Notes under the pieces: model-generated
Database searches by the model: none
Seen by the model: only the letters and a program-made list of their open reading frames with translations
What the model was told of the DNA's origin: nothing
Shown here: one piece after another, positions 43,867 to 52,802 of the stretch
Numbering within the stretch: the first letter of the stretch is position 1
Layout of the letters: every line of letters starts with the position of its first letter
Origin: JBBDST01 sp040904765
GTDB taxonomy: Bacteria > Actinomycetota > Nitriliruptoria > Nitriliruptorales > Nitriliruptoraceae
Direction of reading: 5' to 3'
Assembly: GCA_040904765.1 (NCBI GenBank)
Contig: JBBDST010000064.1
Coordinates: 3,710-67,709, forward strand
DNA length: 64,000 bases
Program-made: the position numbers and the translations under genes

Positions 43867-46449
43867 TTAGGAAGTAATAACTTCAAGTGTGCCGTCAGTC
43901 GCACGATCGATCGTCGCAGTCATACCAGACTGGATGGTGCCGTTCACTAGTGCGCTTGCAAGCAGATCCTCAAGTTCTTTTTGAATGGCCCGTTTCAATG
44001 GTCGCGCCCCATACAGCGGGTCATAGCCAACCGCAGCCAGGTGGTCACGGACTGCGTCAGCAACTACCAACGTGACTTCTTGTTCGGCAAGCCGTTTCAC
44101 AAGCCGTTGCAGCTGAATGTCAACAATCTGGCGCAACTCATCGCGCGTTAACCGCTCAAAAATCACCAGCTCATCGATCCGGTTCAAAAACTCCGGTTTG
44201 AACTGGCTACGCACATCATCCAGCACCGATGCGGCGATCTGATCTGTGTTTAAGGCCGGATCAAGGATGTGTGATGAACCAAGGTTCGAAGTCATGATCA
44301 CCACAACATTTCGAAAATCGACGGTGCGTCCCTGACCATCAGTAAGCCGACCGTCATCGAGCAGTTGCAACAGCACGTTAAACACATCCGGATGGGCTTT
44401 CTCCACCTCATCAAGCAGCACCACCCGGTAGGGGCGACGGCGCACCGCTTCGGTAAGCTGCCCGCCCTCGTCGTAACCGACATATCCAGGTGGCGCACCG
44501 ATCAGGCGAGACACCGTGTGTTTCTCTTGAAACTCGCCCATGTCGATACGCACCATGGCGCGTTCATCATCGAACAGAAACTGTGCCAGCGCGCGAGCCA
44601 GTTCCGTTTTACCAACCCCGGTTGGACCAAGAAACAAAAACGAGCCCAACGGACGATCCGGGTCGCTAATGCCAGCACGTGCCCGACGCACCGCGTTTGC
44701 AACCGCACGCACAGCCACGTCCTGGCCGATGACTCGGGCATGCAGCGCTTCATCAAGATTTGCCAGTTTGCTCGCTTCAGATGCGATCAGTTTCGCCGCT
44801 GGAATGCCAGTCCAGCGGCCCACTACTTCGGCGATATCTTGCTCACCGACTTCTTCTTCCAACAGGCTTTCTCCGCTGGCACGCAGCTCTTCGATCGCTT
44901 CTTGCGTATTTTTCTGAGTCTGTTCAAGCTCGGGAATCTGGCCGTATCGAAGCTCTGACGCTTTTGTAAAATCGCCGTCACGTTCGGCCTGATCGGCTTG
45001 ATCACGTAACTGTTCCAGTTGTTCTTTGGTGCGTCGCAACGCATCGATCAGTGCTTTTTCGCGTTCCCAACGTTGCCGTAACGCCGCGTCAGTTGCTGAC
45101 AGTGTGGCCAGTTCTGCGTCCAAGTCGGCCAGTCGTGTGCGCGCCGAATCCGTATCGTCTTTGGCGACCGACACCCGTTCGATCTGTAGTTGACGCATCC
45201 GCCGATCCACCTCGTCAATCTCTGGCGGCAGCGAGTCAATCGCGATGCGTAACCGTGCCATCGACTCGTCCATTAAGTCGATCGCTTTGTCCGGCAAAAA
45301 TCGGTCGGTGAGGTAACGGTCAGACAGAGTCGCTGCGGCAACGATCGCATCATCAGTAATCCGTACCCCGTGGTGCACCTCGTAGCGTTCCCGTAACCCC
45401 CGCAAAATCCCAATGGTGTCAGGGACACTTGGTTCGGCGACGTGCACCGGCTGGAAGCGGCGTTCAAGCGCCGCATCTTTTTCGATTGAGCGGTACTCGG
45501 TTAACGTCGTGGCGCCGATCATGTGCAACTCACCGCGCGCCAACATGGGTTTGAGCATGTTGGCCGCGTCCATGGCACCTTCAGCGCCGCCAGCACCAAT
45601 CATCGTGTGGAGCTCATCGATGAAGGTGATGATGCCCCCCTGAGCGTCTTGAATTGCTTTTAAGACCGCTTTGAGGCGCTCTTCGAATTCGCCGCGATAC
45701 TTCGCGCCGGCGACCATCGCTGAAAGGTCAAGTTCCACCACACGCTTGTCAGCCAGCACGGTTGGGACATCGCCCTCAACGATCCGTCGGGCGAGACCTT
45801 CAACAATCGCGGTTTTGCCTACACCAGGTTCGCCGATCAGCACCGGATTATTTTTGGTACGGCGCACCAGCACCTGGATGGTGCGCCGGATCTCTTCATC
45901 CCGACCGATCACCGGATCAAGTTTTCCGTCGCGCGCCATGGCCGTTAAATCTTTCGCATATTTTTCTAACGGGTCGATGGTTGCTTCTGGGTCGTCGGTA
46001 TCCACGGTTTGTCCCTTTCGTACTTTGGCGATCGCTGCCGTTAAAACATCGGTTGTAGCCCCTAGAGCATGCAATGCCCGTTGGGCGTCTGATTCGCACT
46101 GGCTAATTGCCCACAACAGATGGTCGGTTGAGACGTAACGGTCGTTAACAGTTTTTGCATAGTCGCTTGCGGCAACGACCACGTCGCTGATAGGGCGCGC
46201 AAACGGTGTTGTGGTGGTCGTGCCGGTGACGACCGGATACGCCGATGTGATTCGGGTCAGTTCATCCGCAAGTGTCGTGACATCAATCGCTGCCGCCCCA
46301 AGTACCGCAACTGGTAGTCCGTCGGCATCGGCGAGCAGCGCAACCAACAGATGGGCAGGGGCGACTTCAGGATGGCCCGCTTGGCGTGCATCTTGCTCTG
46401 CTAGCCCAAGCGCAGCCGAAGCGCGCGTTGTGAACGGTAAACGATCCAT
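43867..46449 (-). CDS. clpB: ATP-dependent disaggregase ClpB
   Basis: 860-residue AAA+ disaggregase working with DnaK on protein aggregates. Order: double Clp-N domain (about 1-145), AAA-1 with Walker A GEPGVGKTAIVEG near residue 205, a middle coiled-coil domain (about 400-525), AAA-2 with GPTGVGKTELARAL near 610 and YDEGGQLTEAVRRRPY, and the D2-small domain (FERLTRDELRQIVDIQL). Length and the middle domain distinguish it from ClpC. ATG at 46449 with an excellent AGGAGG. Last gene of the dnaK operon, 24 bp after hspR. Confidence 0.97.
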   Translation of the reverse strand: MDRLPFTTRASAALGLAEQDARQAGHPEVAPAHLLVALLADADGLPVAVLGAAAIDVTTLADELTRITSAYPVVTGTTTTTPFARPISDVVVAASDYAKTVNDRYVSTDHLLWAISQCESDAQRALHALGATTDVLTAAIAKVRKGQTVDTDDPEATIDPLEKYAKDLTAMARDGKLDPVIGRDEEIRRTIQVLVRRTKNNPVLIGEPGVGKTAIVEGLARRIVEGDVPTVLADKRVVELDLSAMVAGAKYRGEFEERLKAVLKAIQDAQGGIITFIDELHTMIGAGGAEGAMDAANMLKPMLARGELHMIGATTLTEYRSIEKDAALERRFQPVHVAEPSVPDTIGILRGLRERYEVHHGVRITDDAIVAAATLSDRYLTDRFLPDKAIDLMDESMARLRIAIDSLPPEIDEVDRRMRQLQIERVSVAKDDTDSARTRLADLDAELATLSATDAALRQRWEREKALIDALRRTKEQLEQLRDQADQAERDGDFTKASELRYGQIPELEQTQKNTQEAIEELRASGESLLEEEVGEQDIAEVVGRWTGIPAAKLIASEASKLANLDEALHARVIGQDVAVRAVANAVRRARAGISDPDRPLGSFLFLGPTGVGKTELARALAQFLFDDERAMVRIDMGEFQEKHTVSRLIGAPPGYVGYDEGGQLTEAVRRRPYRVVLLDEVEKAHPDVFNVLLQLLDDGRLTDGQGRTVDFRNVVVIMTSNLGSSHILDPALNTDQIAASVLDDVRSQFKPEFLNRIDELVIFERLTRDELRQIVDIQLQRLVKRLAEQEVTLVVADAVRDHLAAVGYDPLYGARPLKRAIQKELEDLLASALVNGTIQSGMTATIDRATDGTLEVITS

Positions 46450-46473
46450 CAAGCACACCTCCTAGCTTCGTTG

Positions 46474-47037
46474 TCATCCGGCGGTGTCCGGTGGAGGCAC
46501 GACCCGGGCACGGCCAACCGGTCCGCCACGAGAGGCGTGTGGTCGTGACGAGCGATGCACTTGGATGGTGGCTGGCGAAGATTTCACCACCGCCCCTATT
46601 TTGGTTGGTTCCAAGCGGTCAGCTAAGGCCCGCACCATCTCTTCAAGTTCACGTACCCGACGACGGGAACCCTCCAACTTTTCGCCCAGGTCAAGCACGA
46701 TGCGTACCCCGGCCAGATTCAGCCCTTCGTCTTGGGTAAGGGTGCGAATGAACTGCAGCCGTTCCACATCTTTGGCGCTGTAGCGGCGCGTTCCGCCTTG
46801 CGTTCGCGCCGGAGTGACCAGGCCTTCACGTTCATACGCTCGCAACGTTTGTGGATGGAGTTCGGAGAGTTCTGCGGCAACGGAAATGACATAGATCGGT
46901 TCGGTATCGTTGGGCATCGTGAACGATTCATCGTCTCGGGGCGGGTCGTTCTTGGCGTTGCCTCGATTCGACCAAGACCATCCGCGATTGGTTGCCGCGT
47001 ACGGCTCAAGCGCGTGCGATTCTTCGCGTCTGGTCAT
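46474..47037 (-). CDS. hspR: heat-shock repressor HspR (MerR family)
   Basis: 187-residue MerR-type repressor. The DNA-binding core VISVAAELSELHPQTLRAYEREGLVTPARTQGGTRRYSAKDVERLQFI (split over residues 49-97) is the HspR signature, followed by a leucine-rich helix. Compared with Streptomyces HspR (about 150) it has about 40 extra N-terminal residues and a basic, proline-rich tail. ATG at 47037 has GGAG; an internal ATG at 46917 would give a more usual length but has a poor ribosome-binding site. HspR with DnaK as co-repressor normally binds the HAIR palindrome upstream of dnaK. Confidence 0.92.
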   Translation of the reverse strand: MTRREESHALEPYAATNRGWSWSNRGNAKNDPPRDDESFTMPNDTEPIYVISVAAELSELHPQTLRAYEREGLVTPARTQGGTRRYSAKDVERLQFIRTLTQDEGLNLAGVRIVLDLGEKLEGSRRRVRELEEMVRALADRLEPTKIGAVVKSSPATIQVHRSSRPHASRGGPVGRARVVPPPDTAG

Positions 47038-47040
47038 CGC

Positions 47041-48159
47041 TCACTCCGTTTGATTGGTTACGCCAAACAGGCGTTCCGTACGGTCACGATGGTCGTCATG
47101 GGTCGCAAGTTCGGTGATGAGCCGGCGCGCCTCGTCGTTGAGTTGGCTCGGAACGGTGATTGTGACGGTCACGATCAAGTCACCGACGCCACCGCGACGG
47201 CGGGCGGCACCGGCGCCTTTCACGCGGAAACGGCGTCCTGATGTTGTTCCTTTCGGAACCCGGATCGTTCGTGTCTCGCCATTTACTAACGGAATTTTTA
47301 GATCAGTGCCAAGTGCCGCTTCGGCATAACTAATCGGTACTTCAAGCGTGACATCGTCACCGATTCGGCCATACAACGGATGCTCGCCGACCCGAACCGT
47401 GATCAGCACGTCGCCTGCCGGCCCACCGTTGACGCCTGGTCCGCCTCGACCGGCGGCACGAATCACCGCCCCGTCAGATACTCCGGCGGGAATATTGATG
47501 GTGAGTGAGCGTGGCGCGATCACGCGACCACGGCCGCCGCAGCGTGAACAGGGCGTGTCGATAACACTGCCGCGCCCTTGACAGGTGGGGCAGGGTTGTG
47601 CGAACGAGAACATGCCCTGGTCAACGTTAATTTCTCCACGCCCACCACAGCTATCGCACGTGCGTGGGCTGGTGCCTTTTGCGGCACCAGTTCCATCACA
47701 TGCGTCACAGGGCGCTTCGCCGGTCACCGTGACTGACGTGCGCACGCCACTTAATGCATCTTCAAAACTGACATACACGTCAGCTTGGATGTCGTCACCA
47801 CGGCGAGCTTGACGTGGCCGTTGCCGCCCGTTTTTGAACCCACCTGTGTTAAACAGTGACCCAAACAGGTCCGAAAAATCATCAGTTCCGCCGGTGCGTG
47901 GGCCACCGCCAAAGGCGTTTGGTCCTAAACGCTGCAGTTCGTCATATTCACGGCGTTTCGTGTCGTCAGACAGTACGGAGAATGCTTCACCGACCTCTTT
48001 GAAACGACGTTCGGCCTCTGTGCTATTTGGGTTGGCATCGGGATGGTTTTCGCGCGCCAGTTTGCGATAGGCCTTTTTTATTTCTGCAGCCGTGGCAGTT
48101 TTGGACACACCAAGCGTGCGATAGAAGTCTTTGTCGAGCCATTCACGCTGTGGAGCCAT
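47041..48159 (-). CDS. dnaJ: co-chaperone DnaJ
   Basis: 372 residues with all DnaJ parts: J domain (about 10-75) with HPD at 39-41, a Gly/Phe region (about 85-120), four CxxCxGxG zinc motifs in the order CDACDGTG, CDSCGGRG, CPTCQGRG, CSRCGGRG, and the C-terminal peptide-binding domain with VPISYAEAALGTDLKIPL. It stimulates DnaK ATPase. ATG with AGGCAGGTGAC. Third gene of the operon, 51 bp after grpE, three bp before hspR. Confidence 0.96.
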   Translation of the reverse strand: MAPQREWLDKDFYRTLGVSKTATAAEIKKAYRKLARENHPDANPNSTEAERRFKEVGEAFSVLSDDTKRREYDELQRLGPNAFGGGPRTGGTDDFSDLFGSLFNTGGFKNGRQRPRQARRGDDIQADVYVSFEDALSGVRTSVTVTGEAPCDACDGTGAAKGTSPRTCDSCGGRGEINVDQGMFSFAQPCPTCQGRGSVIDTPCSRCGGRGRVIAPRSLTINIPAGVSDGAVIRAAGRGGPGVNGGPAGDVLITVRVGEHPLYGRIGDDVTLEVPISYAEAALGTDLKIPLVNGETRTIRVPKGTTSGRRFRVKGAGAARRRGGVGDLIVTVTITVPSQLNDEARRLITELATHDDHRDRTERLFGVTNQTE

Positions 48160-48210
48160 GTCACCTGCCTTTCTGCTTCTCCTTAACGATACGGATGAAG
48201 TACAAACGGG

Positions 48211-48786
48211 TCACTGTGCGACTACCACCATGGCGGGCCGCAAGACCCGATCACCGCTGCGATACCCGACTCGCATGATCTGGGCAACCACAGGCGTGTC
48301 GATTGGTTCCTCGGCAGCAACTTGACTCACCGCATCATGCTGGGTGGGGTCAAACGCCACTCCGGTCGCATCGATGCGTTCGACGTTGAGTCCGTTTAAC
48401 GCGTGCCGCCATTTGCTATCGAGCAGGGTGATGGCCCGGGCAACATCGCCCGTGTCGGTTTCTTCAGTTGTTTGTGTCGCGGTAACGAGACGATCAAGGT
48501 CGTCGGCAACTTCAAAAAGGGCCATAATCGTTTCGTGTCGGCCATGTGCTCGCTGGATAGCGCTGTCGTTTGCCATGCGTTTGCGATAGTTCTCAAACTC
48601 GGCGCGGGCGCGGCGCAGATCATCCAGATATTCGTCACGTTCTTGGGTGACTTGGGTGAGCGGATCGATCGTGTCACCATCGTCGGTTTCGACCGGTACG
48701 TCACTTGCGCTTTGGGTGTTTGACGGTTCCGTCTCGGCAGTGATTTCGTCCGTGACCGGTTCCGTCTCAGGAGTGGGGGTTGTCAC
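48211..48786 (-). CDS. grpE: nucleotide exchange factor GrpE
   Basis: 191 residues. An acidic, Thr/Glu-rich N-terminus (1-50) is followed by the long dimerising helix (ERDEYLDDLRRARAEFENYRKRMAND) and the beta-wing domain with FDPTQHDAVSQV and VAQIMRVGYRSGDRVLRPAMVVVA, the GrpE signature. It releases ADP from DnaK. GTG at 48786 is the best start though its ribosome-binding site (AGAAAG) is weak; a TTG further up is unlikely. Confidence 0.93.
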   Translation of the reverse strand: MTTPTPETEPVTDEITAETEPSNTQSASDVPVETDDGDTIDPLTQVTQERDEYLDDLRRARAEFENYRKRMANDSAIQRAHGRHETIMALFEVADDLDRLVTATQTTEETDTGDVARAITLLDSKWRHALNGLNVERIDATGVAFDPTQHDAVSQVAAEEPIDTPVVAQIMRVGYRSGDRVLRPAMVVVAQ

Positions 48787-48870
48787 AGTTGTACTTTCTT
48801 GCCGTTCGGGTGGTAGTTGCGGTGGGTTGGGGTCGCCAGCCCACCGCAACGGTTTACGACGACAGGCTGT

Positions 48871-50697
48871 TTAGGTGGTCTGCTCGTCTGCATCGTCAAC
48901 AATTTCAGCGTCGATCACGTCATCGTCGCCGCCCTCACTGGGTGTTTCGTTTTCGGTCGTTTGGCCGGCCTTATAAATCGCTTCGGCGAGCACTTGACTG
49001 TGCTGACCAAGCGTCTCCATCGCTGTTTTCACGGCCGCAATATCTTCACCATTGAGCGCTTCGCGCAGTGCAGTCAATGCCTCGTCGATACTGGTACGGG
49101 TGGCTTCATCAACTTTCTCACCGTGTTCTTTCAACGTCTTTTCTGTTGAGTACACGAGCGAGTCCGCCTGGTTACGTACGTCCACTTCTTCGCGACGGCG
49201 ACGGTCATCGGCAGCGTTGGCTTCCGCGTCCTTAATCATCTGTTCGATGTCGTCTTTGGGTAGGGCCGAACCGCCAGTAATCGTCATCGACTGTTCTTTG
49301 CCCGTCCCCAGATCTTTGGCCGAGACGTGCACGATGCCGTTCGCGTCGATGTCGAAGGTGACTTCGACTTGAGGCATTCCGCGTGGTGCAGGGGGGATTT
49401 CGGTGAGCATGAATTTGCCAAGCGTCTTGTTGTCGCTCACAAATTCGCGTTCGCCTTGCAGCACGTGGATCTCTACCGACGGTTGGTTGTCATCAGCGGT
49501 GGTGAACACTTCCGAACGCTTCGTTGGGATCGTGGTGTTGCGCTCAATTAGCTTGTGAGTGATGCCACCTTTGGTTTCAATTCCAAGGGAAAGCGGTGTG
49601 ACGTCAAGCAACAACACGTCTTTCACGTCGCCTTTCAGCACCCCTGCCTGCAGTGCAGCCCCGATCGCGACAACCTCATCTGGGTTCACACCCTTATGTG
49701 GGTCTTTGCCGCCGGTGAGTTGACGCACCAGATCTTGCACAGCCGGGATACGGGTTGAGCCGCCAACCAAAATGACGTGGTCAATCGCCGACACGTCACC
49801 GCCAGCGTCTTTCACTGCCCGCTTAAACGGACCTTCAAGACGGGCCAGCAGCGACTCGGTGAGTTCATTGAACTTGGCACGTGACAACTGTTCTTCAAAG
49901 TGCAGTGGGCCAGCATCGGTGGCTGTCAGAAACGGCAGGTTGATGGAAGCTTGGGGCGATGAGGACAGTTCGATCTTGGCTTTCTCAGCAGCTTCTTTTA
50001 AGCGCTGCAATGCCATCTTGTCACCCGACAGGTCGACCCCGTGGTCGTTTTTGACGCGGGTCAGCATCCAGTCGATCAAGATCTGATCCCAATCGTCACC
50101 ACCGAGCTTGTCGTCACCGGCGGTTGCTTTCACATCAAAGACACCTTCGGCGATTTCCAACACCGAGACGTCAAACGTGCCACCACCCAAGTCGAACACC
50201 AGCACGGTTTGTTCGTCCGATTTTTCCAGCCCGTATGCCAACGCGGCAGCGGTCGGTTCGGCTACAAGACGCAAAACCTCAAGGCCTGCGATTTCGCCGG
50301 CTTCTTTCGTAGCTTGGCGTTGCGCATCGTCGAAGTACGCCGGAACGGTGATGACCGCCTGGGTGACAGGTTCACCCAGATAGGACTCAGCGTCTCGTTT
50401 GAGTTTCATCAAGATCCGCGCCGAAATTTCTTGCGGCGTAAAGTTTTTGTCGCCGATGGCAGCAGTCCAGTTGGTCCCCATGTGCCGTTTCACTGACCGA
50501 ATAGTCCGGTCTGCGTTGGTGACGGCTTGGCGTTTTGCGACCTCACCGACGAGCACATCATCTGATTTTGACCATGCAACAACAGACGGTGTGGTGCGAG
50601 CACCTTCGGCGTTTGCGATGACGGTGGCTTCGCCACCTTCCATCACTGACACCACCGAGTTGGTGGTTCCTAGGTCAATTCCGACCGCTCTAGCCAT
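48871..50697 (-). CDS. dnaK: chaperone DnaK (Hsp70)
   Basis: 608-residue Hsp70. The ATPase domain (1-360) starts VGIDLGTTNSVVSVMEGG and contains VFDLGGGTFDVSVLEI and ILVGGSTRIPAVQ; the linker DVLLLDVTPLSLGIETKGG leads to the substrate domain (370-520) and helical lid. The C-terminal 30 residues are Glu/Asp-rich. ATG with AAGGAGG. First gene of the five-gene dnaK-grpE-dnaJ-hspR-clpB operon. Confidence 0.97.
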   Translation of the reverse strand: MARAVGIDLGTTNSVVSVMEGGEATVIANAEGARTTPSVVAWSKSDDVLVGEVAKRQAVTNADRTIRSVKRHMGTNWTAAIGDKNFTPQEISARILMKLKRDAESYLGEPVTQAVITVPAYFDDAQRQATKEAGEIAGLEVLRLVAEPTAAALAYGLEKSDEQTVLVFDLGGGTFDVSVLEIAEGVFDVKATAGDDKLGGDDWDQILIDWMLTRVKNDHGVDLSGDKMALQRLKEAAEKAKIELSSSPQASINLPFLTATDAGPLHFEEQLSRAKFNELTESLLARLEGPFKRAVKDAGGDVSAIDHVILVGGSTRIPAVQDLVRQLTGGKDPHKGVNPDEVVAIGAALQAGVLKGDVKDVLLLDVTPLSLGIETKGGITHKLIERNTTIPTKRSEVFTTADDNQPSVEIHVLQGEREFVSDNKTLGKFMLTEIPPAPRGMPQVEVTFDIDANGIVHVSAKDLGTGKEQSMTITGGSALPKDDIEQMIKDAEANAADDRRRREEVDVRNQADSLVYSTEKTLKEHGEKVDEATRTSIDEALTALREALNGEDIAAVKTAMETLGQHSQVLAEAIYKAGQTTENETPSEGGDDDVIDAEIVDDADEQTT

Positions 50698-50811
50698 CGT
50701 TTTGCCTCCTTACGGCACATTCAACACTGGTTTGGACGTGGTTTCACGCCGCTGTCCCACCTACGGTACGGGTTTCTCACCGAAAGGCAATCAAATCTAT
50801 AGTTGGAGACT

Positions 50812-50843
50812 AAAAAAACCTGAGCCCATTCGGCTCAGGTTTT
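50812..50843 (-). terminator. hairpin with T-run upstream of dnaK; possible HAIR operator
   Basis: On the minus strand a 12-bp stem (AAAACCTGAGCC with GGCTCAGGTTTT) is followed by seven T: a textbook terminator for the small gene at 50915. The same palindrome also reads CCTGAGC-N7-GCTCAGG, the layout of the HspR operator HAIR (CTTGAGT-N7-ACTCAAG) with two symmetric changes in each arm, and lies 114 bp before dnaK. Both roles are possible; no better HAIR copy was found. Confidence 0.75.
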
Positions 50844-50914
50844 AGAGGCGGCATAGCGCATTCACGGCGACGATTGGCCTAACGCGCCCCAACATCCATA
50901 GCGAGTGCCGTCAA

Positions 50915-51085
50915 CTAGTGATGCTGATCATCCTCAACCGTCACCGGCGAGCTGAGTGGACGCCACGCACGCGACAACGGTTTTCCCCGTGACGACAGCC
51001 GTTCCCGACTTGAATGAAACACGCCAAGCAACACAAACGGTGTCCCGATGAACACCGCAGCGAACACGATCTGCCACTGTTCCAT
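50915..51085 (-). CDS. small single-helix membrane protein, unknown
   Basis: 56 residues: one transmembrane helix (IVFAAVFIGTPFVLLGVF, about 5-23) and a basic cytoplasmic tail ending in DDQHH. I recognise no family. The ATG at 51085 has AAGGA, and a strong terminator follows the stop by about 70 bp, which supports a real gene. Divergent from the ACT-domain gene. It could also be a short upstream ORF of no function. Confidence 0.5.
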   Translation of the reverse strand: MEQWQIVFAAVFIGTPFVLLGVFHSSRERLSSRGKPLSRAWRPLSSPVTVEDDQHH

Positions 51086-51195
51086 CAGCTGTCCTTCGCT
51101 CACGTCACAACCCTCACGACTCAAGCCTACTGTCAATACGCCACACACCGCTAGGTGTACGAACTACGCTCGCCCTGTCACCCAAAGGATGTTCC

Positions 51196-51711
51196 ATGTC
51201 TGTTCTGGCCGTCACCGCTATTGGCAAAGACCGCCCCGGCCTCGTCGCCGCAGTCACCGGCGTATTACACGAACGTGGCGGCAACATCGAAGACTCGGCC
51301 ATGACCATTCTGGGCGGGCATTTTGCGATCGTGCTCCTCGTAACGACCGACGACGACCCGAGCAACCTTGATGCCATCTTGCACGAAAAACTCACCGCAT
51401 TTGGGCTCACCATCTCCGTCTCACAAGCCGCCCTTCCTGCAGCCACGCTCGCCTCAACCCATCTCTTAAGCGTGTACGGCTCAGACAAACCAGGCATCGT
51501 CGCTACCGTCACCCAAGCCTTAGCCGACAACGGTGCCAACATTGTCGATCTCGAAACCCAAATTGTCGGACAACAAGACGAACCGGTGTATGCGATGGTG
51601 CTCGAATTTTCCTGCACCGACGAGACGGCCGTCACTCAAGCGATCGCTGATGCATGTACTGCACTTGGCGTCGACCACACACTGCGAAACATCGCAGCGG
51701 AGACGTATTAA
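51196..51711 (+). CDS. double-ACT-domain regulator (GcvR-like)
   Basis: 171 residues made of two ACT domains (1-80 and 88-165). Each starts with the DRPGLVAAVTGVL or DKPGIVATVTQAL pattern and has GGNIEDS or GANIVDLE in its helix end. This resembles GcvR, the glycine cleavage repressor partner, and other amino-acid-sensing double-ACT proteins; no DNA-binding domain is present. ATG with AAAGGA. The stop is followed immediately by the peptide deformylase GTG. Confidence 0.85.
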   Translation: MSVLAVTAIGKDRPGLVAAVTGVLHERGGNIEDSAMTILGGHFAIVLLVTTDDDPSNLDAILHEKLTAFGLTISVSQAALPAATLASTHLLSVYGSDKPGIVATVTQALADNGANIVDLETQIVGQQDEPVYAMVLEFSCTDETAVTQAIADACTALGVDHTLRNIAAETY

Positions 51712-52236
51712 GTGACAATCCGTCCCGTAGTCACCTACCCCTCACGCGTACTAAAAGGCCTCTGTGGGCCAGTCGGGGCCATCGGACCACGCGAGCAACA
51801 ACTCGCCACCGACCTGACCGACACGATGTACAGCGCGCCCGGCTGTGTCGGTGTTGCCGCACCACAAATCGGCGTGCCGTCCCGTGCCTTTGCGATGGAC
51901 GTCTCAGTGATGAAAAAACCGCCCGAAGGTCACCACGGGCTCATCGTCCTGTTCGATCCTGAAATCTTGCACGCCTCTGGCTCCAACCGTGCCCGCGAAG
52001 GATGCCTTTCCGTACCGGATTTCACCTGCGACGTCAGACGCGCCAACACCGTCGTTGTGCGTGGTGTCACCCCTGACGGACAAATCGCAGTACTTGAAAC
52101 CACCGGCTTTGAAGCCCGCGCGTTACAGCACGAACTTGACCACCTCGCCGGTCGGCTCATCCTTGACCGGGTGGCAGCACACAGCGACGTCTTCCCTCGC
52201 AAACGCTACGCCAAACCCGGTGAACACTTGAACTAG
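51712..52236 (+). CDS. def: peptide deformylase
   Basis: 174-residue metalloenzyme removing the formyl group from new proteins. All three motifs are present: GVAAPQIG (residues about 46-53), EGCLSVP (about 97-103, with the Cys metal ligand) and HELDH (about 138-142). GTG start directly after the TAA of the ACT gene; GGAG lies nine bases upstream. Its stop abuts the stop of the convergent lipoprotein gene with no base between. Confidence 0.95.
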   Translation: MTIRPVVTYPSRVLKGLCGPVGAIGPREQQLATDLTDTMYSAPGCVGVAAPQIGVPSRAFAMDVSVMKKPPEGHHGLIVLFDPEILHASGSNRAREGCLSVPDFTCDVRRANTVVVRGVTPDGQIAVLETTGFEARALQHELDHLAGRLILDRVAAHSDVFPRKRYAKPGEHLN

Positions 52237-52683
52237 CTATAGAGCCCGACAGCCGGTGTTCGCATCAACCGTTACCGCTCCGCGGCGTGGTTCAAAATTT
52301 ACCGTCACCCACATGCCATCCCTGCGACCAAACACCTCAACGGACGCATCGGCACGCTGCAACTCAAACCCCGCATCAAGCAGCAATCCGGCAACCAGAT
52401 CAGACCGAAAATCACCGCTGGCAAGCACCCCTGTCACTGACGCGGCACTAAACGCGCCTTCCTGGCCGGTCACACGAGTGCATTGCCGAGGTACAAAAAA
52501 CGGTGCCGATGACAACACTTCAAACTCAAGCGCGTCAACAATCTCATCCGCCAGCACTTCGAGCTGTGCTTGGGCATCAGCCACCCGCACCGTCGCCGAT
52601 CCAAACGGCAAACAGGCAGTCAGGCTGCCGGCCAATACGACCGCAGCAACCACGTCAATCAACACCGAACGTTGGTTACGCAC
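52237..52683 (-). CDS. small lipoprotein, unknown function
   Basis: 148 residues. A signal peptide ends in the lipobox LTAC, so the mature protein is membrane-anchored outside. The remaining part has mixed strands and helices and four Cys that could form disulfides, without a family I recognise. GTG at 52683 has AGGAGG at the right distance; the GTG two codons before is too close to it. Convergent with def. Confidence 0.75.
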   Translation of the reverse strand: MRNQRSVLIDVVAAVVLAGSLTACLPFGSATVRVADAQAQLEVLADEIVDALEFEVLSSAPFFVPRQCTRVTGQEGAFSAASVTGVLASGDFRSDLVAGLLLDAGFELQRADASVEVFGRRDGMWVTVNFEPRRGAVTVDANTGCRAL

Positions 52684-52802
52684 CAGCACCCTCCTCTAGA
52701 GGCGAGGTGGCGGCAGCGTAGCGAGCGTGCCGCGGCGAGATATCCCAGCGTGGCGCGCGTCTTCTAAACTAGGATCGCGCTGCCGTCTGGTTAGGGGACC
52801 TC

